Of a DNA stretch of 8,673 nt, positions 6,405 to 8,673 are shown one piece after another. The notes beneath the pieces are model-generated. The model was given only the letters and a program-made list of their open reading frames with translations. It did not search any database and was not told where the DNA came from. This DNA is from Acidobacteriota bacterium (GTDB taxonomy: Bacteria > Acidobacteriota > Terriglobia > Versatilivoradales > Versatilivoraceae). Where the stretch lies: the NCBI GenBank assembly GCA_026706225.1, contig JAPOZE010000365.1, positions 1-8,673 of the forward strand, read 5' to 3'. Each line of letters opens with the position of its first letter. Position 1 is the stretch's first letter. The position numbers were made by a program, and so were the translations under genes.

Positions 6405-8042
6405 CTACGGGAAGACGGACATGGCCGTTTCCCGGGTGGTCATGAACTCCAGCAACACCGGCACGCCGTCCCGGGTCTTGCGGATTCCTCGCTCGAGGGC
6501 GGGACCAATGGCCTCGGCCTCTTCCACCCGCTCGGAATAGCAGCCCAGGGATCGGGCCATCTCGGCGTAATTTCCTGAAATATCGGTAATCCGGTGCCTC
6601 ACGCTGGCGGTGGGATAGAACTGCAACTCGGCAGCCATGCAGAAATTGTTGAGCAGGATGGAGAGGATGGGGATCTCTTCTCGAACCGCCGTCTCCAGGC
6701 CGGTTCCGGTAAACCCGATGGCGGCGTCTCCCCACAGGTTGATGCACAGTTTGTCCGGCCGGGCCATCTTGGCTCCCATGGCCAGGCCCAACCCGTAGCC
6801 GAGTTGGGTCGTCTTGCCCCAGCCGATGTAGGACAGGGGGCTGACGCTTTCCCAGAAGGGAGAGAGCTGGTCCCTGGGACTGCCGGAGTCGTGGGTGATG
6901 ATGGTGTTGGCAACGTCCACCGTCCGCATCAGGTCCCGGATCACCCGATAGGGGGAGAGGGGTTGATGGGAAGCGGTCAATTTCGGCATCCAGGCAGCCA
7001 TCCATTCCTTCCTGATGGCTTGAATCCGTTGGGCGATTCCCTCGGCCCGCCCTCGCCCCTCCGGATTCATTCGGGGTCTGATTTCATCGATCAGGGCTTC
7101 CAGCGTCAGGCGGGCGTCGCCGACCAGGCCGTGCTCCACGGCAACGTCCTTGTTGATGTCGGCCGAGTCCAGCGTGGCGTGCAGGAACCTGGCGCTGTCC
7201 GGCATCGACAACCCGAAGGGCGTGTTGGTAAAGCTGCATCCCACCCCGAAGACGAGATCGGCCCGGTTGAGGAACTCATGCACCATCCGGGTGGTGGAAC
7301 GTCCGCCCGAACCCAGGGAGAGCGGGTGGTTTTCCGGAAAGGCGCTCTTGCCGCCCAGGCTGGTGGTCACCGGCGCTTCCAGCAGCTCCGCAAATTCCTG
7401 CAGGGCCTGCCAGGCTTTGGCGTAGTGGATCCCCTGACCGGCGTAGATGACCGGTCGTTCGGCCCGGAGCAGCATCTCGGCCGCCCGCCTCACCGAGGGT
7501 CCGTCGGGACCGTATCGGACTCTTGGCGCCGGCTGGTAGGAGAAAGACTCGGGGACTTCCTCCGACAGCAGGTCGGAGGGGAACTCCACCAGGACCGGAC
7601 GAGGACGTCCGTTTCTGACCTGGGTGAAGGCGCGGCGGAGCGTTGCCGACAGGTGAGCCGGGAGCGTGAGCTGCTCGCAGGACTTGGTCACCTGGCGGTA
7701 GTTTAGGGAGGAGCTGAAGTTGGGCTGCACCTGGGCCCATTCCCGGGGATGGCCCATGGGCAGGACCATGATGGGGGCCGACTCCGAGTAGGCCTGGGCC
7801 ACGCCGCCAAAGGCGTTTTCGGCTCCGGGCCCGTTCTGCATGCAGAAGACGCCGATCCGTTCCCCGCTGTGCATCCGGCTGAAGGCATCGGCCATGTGCA
7901 GGCCGGTTCGTTCCTGGCGCACGATGACGGGCCGGATGCCGGCCTTGGAAGCCGACTCGATGAGAAAGTTCAGGGGGTAGGCGAAAAGGACATCCACGCC
8001 CTCGGAAATCAGAATGCGGGCAACTGCATCGGCAACGGTCAT
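6405..8042 (-). CDS. Thiamine diphosphate-dependent enzyme, acetolactate synthase-like, substrate unknown
   Basis: The 545-residue protein shows the three-domain layout of the acetolactate synthase/benzoylformate decarboxylase superfamily. The N-terminal Pyr domain (about 1-165) has the proton-relay glutamate Glu44 in RQERTGLHMADAFSR and the QNGPGAENAFGG loop (69-80). The central domain is about 183-322. The C-terminal PP domain (about 365-540) has the ThDP/Mg motif starting GDAAIG (438-443) and ending at Asn465-Asn466, matching the GDG-x(24-27)-NN pattern with Ala for the second Gly. The segment after it, FCMAAELQFYP, differs from acetolactate synthases, so a sulfo-, oxalyl- or benzoylformate-type reaction, or a new one, is possible; the substrate cannot be read from the sequence. 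The frame is open up to 8243, but that extension runs through repeat DNA, so I place the start at ATG 8042. No Shine-Dalgarno precedes it. The gene leads the rnj-uppP-ftsK series. Confidence 0.88.
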   Translation of the reverse strand: MTVADAVARILISEGVDVLFAYPLNFLIESASKAGIRPVIVRQERTGLHMADAFSRMHSGERIGVFCMQNGPGAENAFGGVAQAYSESAPIMVLPMGHPREWAQVQPNFSSSLNYRQVTKSCEQLTLPAHLSATLRRAFTQVRNGRPRPVLVEFPSDLLSEEVPESFSYQPAPRVRYGPDGPSVRRAAEMLLRAERPVIYAGQGIHYAKAWQALQEFAELLEAPVTTSLGGKSAFPENHPLSLGSGGRSTTRMVHEFLNRADLVFGVGCSFTNTPFGLSMPDSARFLHATLDSADINKDVAVEHGLVGDARLTLEALIDEIRPRMNPEGRGRAEGIAQRIQAIRKEWMAAWMPKLTASHQPLSPYRVIRDLMRTVDVANTIITHDSGSPRDQLSPFWESVSPLSYIGWGKTTQLGYGLGLAMGAKMARPDKLCINLWGDAAIGFTGTGLETAVREEIPILSILLNNFCMAAELQFYPTASVRHRITDISGNYAEMARSLGCYSERVEEAEAIGPALERGIRKTRDGVPVLLEFMTTRETAMSVFP

Positions 8043-8050
8043 GGAACCAC

Positions 8051-8059
8051 AGTCTAGCA
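8051..8059 (-). promoter_or_regulatory. Candidate extended -10 promoter of the ThDP enzyme gene
   Basis: On the minus strand TGC-TAGACT forms an extended -10 (TGn plus 4 of 6 matches to TATAAT). It ends 8 nt before the ATG at 8042, so transcription would begin at or within a few nt of the start codon. This fits the absence of a Shine-Dalgarno sequence. The -35 region at 17-bp spacing (CGGGTG) is poor. The call is inferred from consensus only. Confidence 0.3.
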
Positions 8060-8067
8060 CAGGTCCC

Positions 8068-8100
8068 GGACAACACCCGCCAACCCCGGGGCTGCCGGGG
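8068..8100 (+). repeat. Left copy of an imperfect inverted repeat (partner 8470-8500)
   Basis: Read on the plus strand, this segment begins GGACAACACCCGCCAACCCC and continues to TGCCGGGGCG. The reverse complement of 8470-8500 begins GGACCAACCCCGCCAACCCC and continues to TGCCGGGCGG. They share an exact 12-mer (CCCGCCAACCCC at 8076-8087, GGGGTTGGCGGG at 8481-8492). Flanking matches extend to about 30 bases with a few small gaps, the largest a 5-nt insertion here. No target-site duplication is evident. Confidence 0.45.
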
Positions 8101-8130
8101 CGCAGGGGCGGTGAGTACAGCGTGACGGAT

Positions 8131-8156
8131 CTGCCGCATCGGCAGGGCTGCAGCCC
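8131..8156. repeat. Two adjoining small palindromes
   Basis: CTGCCG-CAT-CGGCAG (8131-8145) is a 6-bp stem with a 3-nt loop. It runs directly into GGGCTGCAGCCC (8145-8156), a 12-bp perfect palindrome. The arrangement resembles repetitive extragenic palindromes. There is no downstream T-run, so it is not a standard terminator. Confidence 0.5.
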
Positions 8157-8202
8157 GGCAAACCGGACCGCCCCCACTCGAGGAGCAAGACCGATGGGAG
8201 GA

Positions 8203-8295
8203 GGCACCCCACCCGGGAGCGCGGGCGTCCCGCCCGCATGCACTGCCGTTGCGTTCCGCTCAGTTTCCCTGCGATGGCGCTCCCGGTGGGGTGCC
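8203..8295. repeat. Nested palindromic (REP-like) element
   Basis: The outer arms are GGCACCCCACCCGGGAGCG (8203-8221) and CGCTCCCGGTGGGGTGCC (8278-8295), complementary over 18 pairs with one bulged base. Inside the left half lies GCGGGCG-TCC-CGCCCGC (8221-8237), followed by the palindrome GCATGC (8236-8241). Translations of this motif (AGGTPALPG or MRAGRPRS on the minus strand) are familiar from dispersed repeats mis-annotated as short proteins in several GC-rich bacterial genomes. Only one copy lies in this window, so dispersal is inferred. Confidence 0.6.
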
Positions 8296-8312
8296 CCAGT
8301 CTCCCTCCCCGG

Positions 8313-8337
8313 GGCAGCGGTCGGGCGCTGCCATTTT
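8313..8337 (+). terminator. Possible intrinsic terminator hairpin
   Basis: GGCAGCG (8313-8319) and CGCTGCC (8326-8332) form a perfect 7-bp GC-rich stem with a 6-nt loop. ATTTT follows at once (8333-8337). The U-tract is short and no plus-strand gene ends nearby, so it may only be another palindrome of the repeat cluster. CCCCGGGG (8307-8314) adjoins it. Confidence 0.25.
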
Positions 8338-8469
8338 CGATGCCCATTGACACATACGGGCGCCGTTGGTCATTGAAGCAGGTCCATCGTTCTTCGTGTC
8401 CACGGGAGTTCATTCGTGGATCGTCTTCATTTCAAAACGATGACCATCAACGGCTTCTTCTCTCGAAGG

Positions 8470-8500
8470 GCCGCCCGGCAGGGGTTGGCGGGGTTGGTCC
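8470..8500 (-). repeat. Right copy of an imperfect inverted repeat (partner 8068-8100)
   Basis: This is the reverse-complement partner of 8068-8100, with the exact 12-mer GGGGTTGGCGGG at 8481-8492. It overlaps a 9-nt near-tandem duplication (GGGGTTGGC then GGGGTTGGT, 8481-8498) and a 6-bp hairpin GGCGGG-GTTGGT-CCCGCC (8487-8504). Confidence 0.45.
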
Positions 8501-8538
8501 CGCCTGCAAATTCCCCGGCAGCAATCCGAAGTTGCCTT

Positions 8539-8544
8539 TAGAAT
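8539..8544 (+). promoter_or_regulatory. Candidate -10 box for the right-edge gene
   Basis: TAGAAT matches TATAAT at five of six positions and lies about 90 nt upstream of the TTG start at 8636. No good -35 hexamer is present 16-18 bp upstream (sequence near CGGCAG), so the call is weak. Confidence 0.25.
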
Positions 8545-8635
8545 GGGAGCCTGCTGCGCACAGGCCACTGCGCGCCCAGTCTGCAGCAGAAAGCAGGCAG
8601 CCTTCCCAACCGGGCGCGGCCCCCTCAGAGACATC

Positions 8636-8673
8636 TTGAACAAGACCCCCGATCAAAAAGTCGCCCTGGTCAT
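8636..8673 (+). CDS. Start of a probable Rossmann-fold (SDR-like) oxidoreductase (partial)
   Basis: The ORF begins at TTG (8636-8638) and reads MNKTPDQKVALV before leaving the window. KVALV, preceded by a short polar tail, is how the first beta strand of short-chain dehydrogenases/reductases usually starts, just before the TGxxxGxG cofactor loop, which is not visible here. The next codon begins AT, giving Ile or Met where most SDRs have Thr, so another nucleotide-binding family is possible. The frame is open further upstream, and an in-frame ATG at 8543 would add 31 residues, but that extension is Cys/Arg/Pro-rich without family resemblance. The only ribosome-binding hint is AGAGA at 8627-8631. 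The gene diverges from the ThDP gene. Confidence 0.45.
   Translation, partial: MNKTPDQKVALV

Larger units (their letters stand above)
8043..8635. other. Non-coding, repeat-rich divergent intergenic region
   Basis: This stretch of about 590 bp separates the minus-strand ThDP gene from the plus-strand ORF at the right edge. The open frames in it (up to about 130 codons) give Arg/Pro/Gly-rich proteins without recognisable motifs and run across palindromes, as expected from GC-rich repeat DNA. It contains the inverted repeats and hairpins listed separately, and one possible promoter at each end. I see no tRNA, rRNA or known riboswitch core. Confidence 0.7.

Noticed and set aside
5325..6578. Long open frame (417 codons) on the plus strand, antisense to rnj
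   Set aside because: It lies opposite the RNase J gene with its complete catalytic motifs, has a His/Gly/Asp/Val-rich composition typical of antisense frames in GC-rich DNA, and has no recognisable domain.
6594..7706. 370-codon plus-strand open frame antisense to the ThDP enzyme gene
   Set aside because: It shadows a gene with clear ThDP motifs and shows no domain of its own.
8043..8243. Upstream in-frame extension of the ThDP protein (67 extra residues)
   Set aside because: The extension is translated repeat DNA (AGGTPALPG-type motif) with no match to the family N-terminus, which begins naturally at MTVADAVARIL.
8347..8352. Perfect TTGACA -35 hexamer on the plus strand
   Set aside because: No acceptable -10 lies 15-19 bp downstream (TCATTG region) and the nearest plus-strand gene starts almost 290 nt further on.
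8054..8413. Hypothetical 119-residue minus-strand protein in the intergenic region
   Set aside because: It crosses the nested palindromes, is Arg/Pro/Gly/Cys-rich, and lacks a ribosome binding site; it is best explained as repeat DNA.
8399..8420. TCCACG/CGTGGA inverted repeat with 10-nt loop
   Set aside because: Six-base arms of this spacing are expected by chance in a region of this size, and no promoter or gene start is close.
1..8673. CRISPR array, tRNA/rRNA genes, prophage or toxin-antitoxin or defence genes
   Set aside because: No regularly spaced direct repeats, no RNA gene cores and no protein families of those systems were seen; the coding content is housekeeping.

Overview
The window is GC-rich, dense bacterial chromosomal DNA. 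The best guess for the source is an uncultivated Acidobacteriota or similar Gram-negative lineage. Three things suggest this: an Lgt of the 'HDHPG' subgroup, RNase J together with lipoprotein-modification and FtsK genes, and frequent TTG starts (three of the genes whose starts are visible). This is a judgement from memory of protein families, not a search result.

Layout. Bases 1-65 (+) are the last 20 codons of thioredoxin reductase. A convergent RidA-family gene (94-486, -) follows. A 171-bp divergent spacer with an 8-bp inverted repeat then leads to lgt (658-1449, +). From 8042 down to 1495, four minus-strand genes follow each other with gaps of 39, 45 and 2 nt: a ThDP-dependent enzyme of unknown substrate, RNase J (rnj), undecaprenyl-diphosphatase (uppP) and the FtsK/SpoIIIE DNA translocase (ftsK). 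This looks like one transcription unit that meets lgt tail to tail. The last 31 bases before the ThDP gene offer an extended -10 so close to the ATG that the transcript could be nearly leaderless.

Bases 8043-8635 hold no convincing protein gene. They are rich in inverted repeats: a nested palindrome at 8203-8295 of the dispersed 'GCGGGCGTCCCGCCCGC' kind, smaller perfect palindromes, and a pair of imperfect inverted copies (8068-8100 and 8470-8500) that bracket most of the spacer. At the right edge a plus-strand ORF starts, probably at TTG 8636. It reads like the first beta strand of a Rossmann-fold enzyme of the SDR type and is cut by the window end.

Most of the content is housekeeping: lipoprotein maturation (Lgt), recycling of the undecaprenyl carrier for wall synthesis (UppP), chromosome segregation at division (FtsK) and RNA turnover (RNase J). 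I see no convincing new multi-gene system. The parts most worth a second look are the substrate-orphan ThDP enzyme leading the operon, the repeat-built intergenic region, and a RidA homologue lacking the catalytic arginine.
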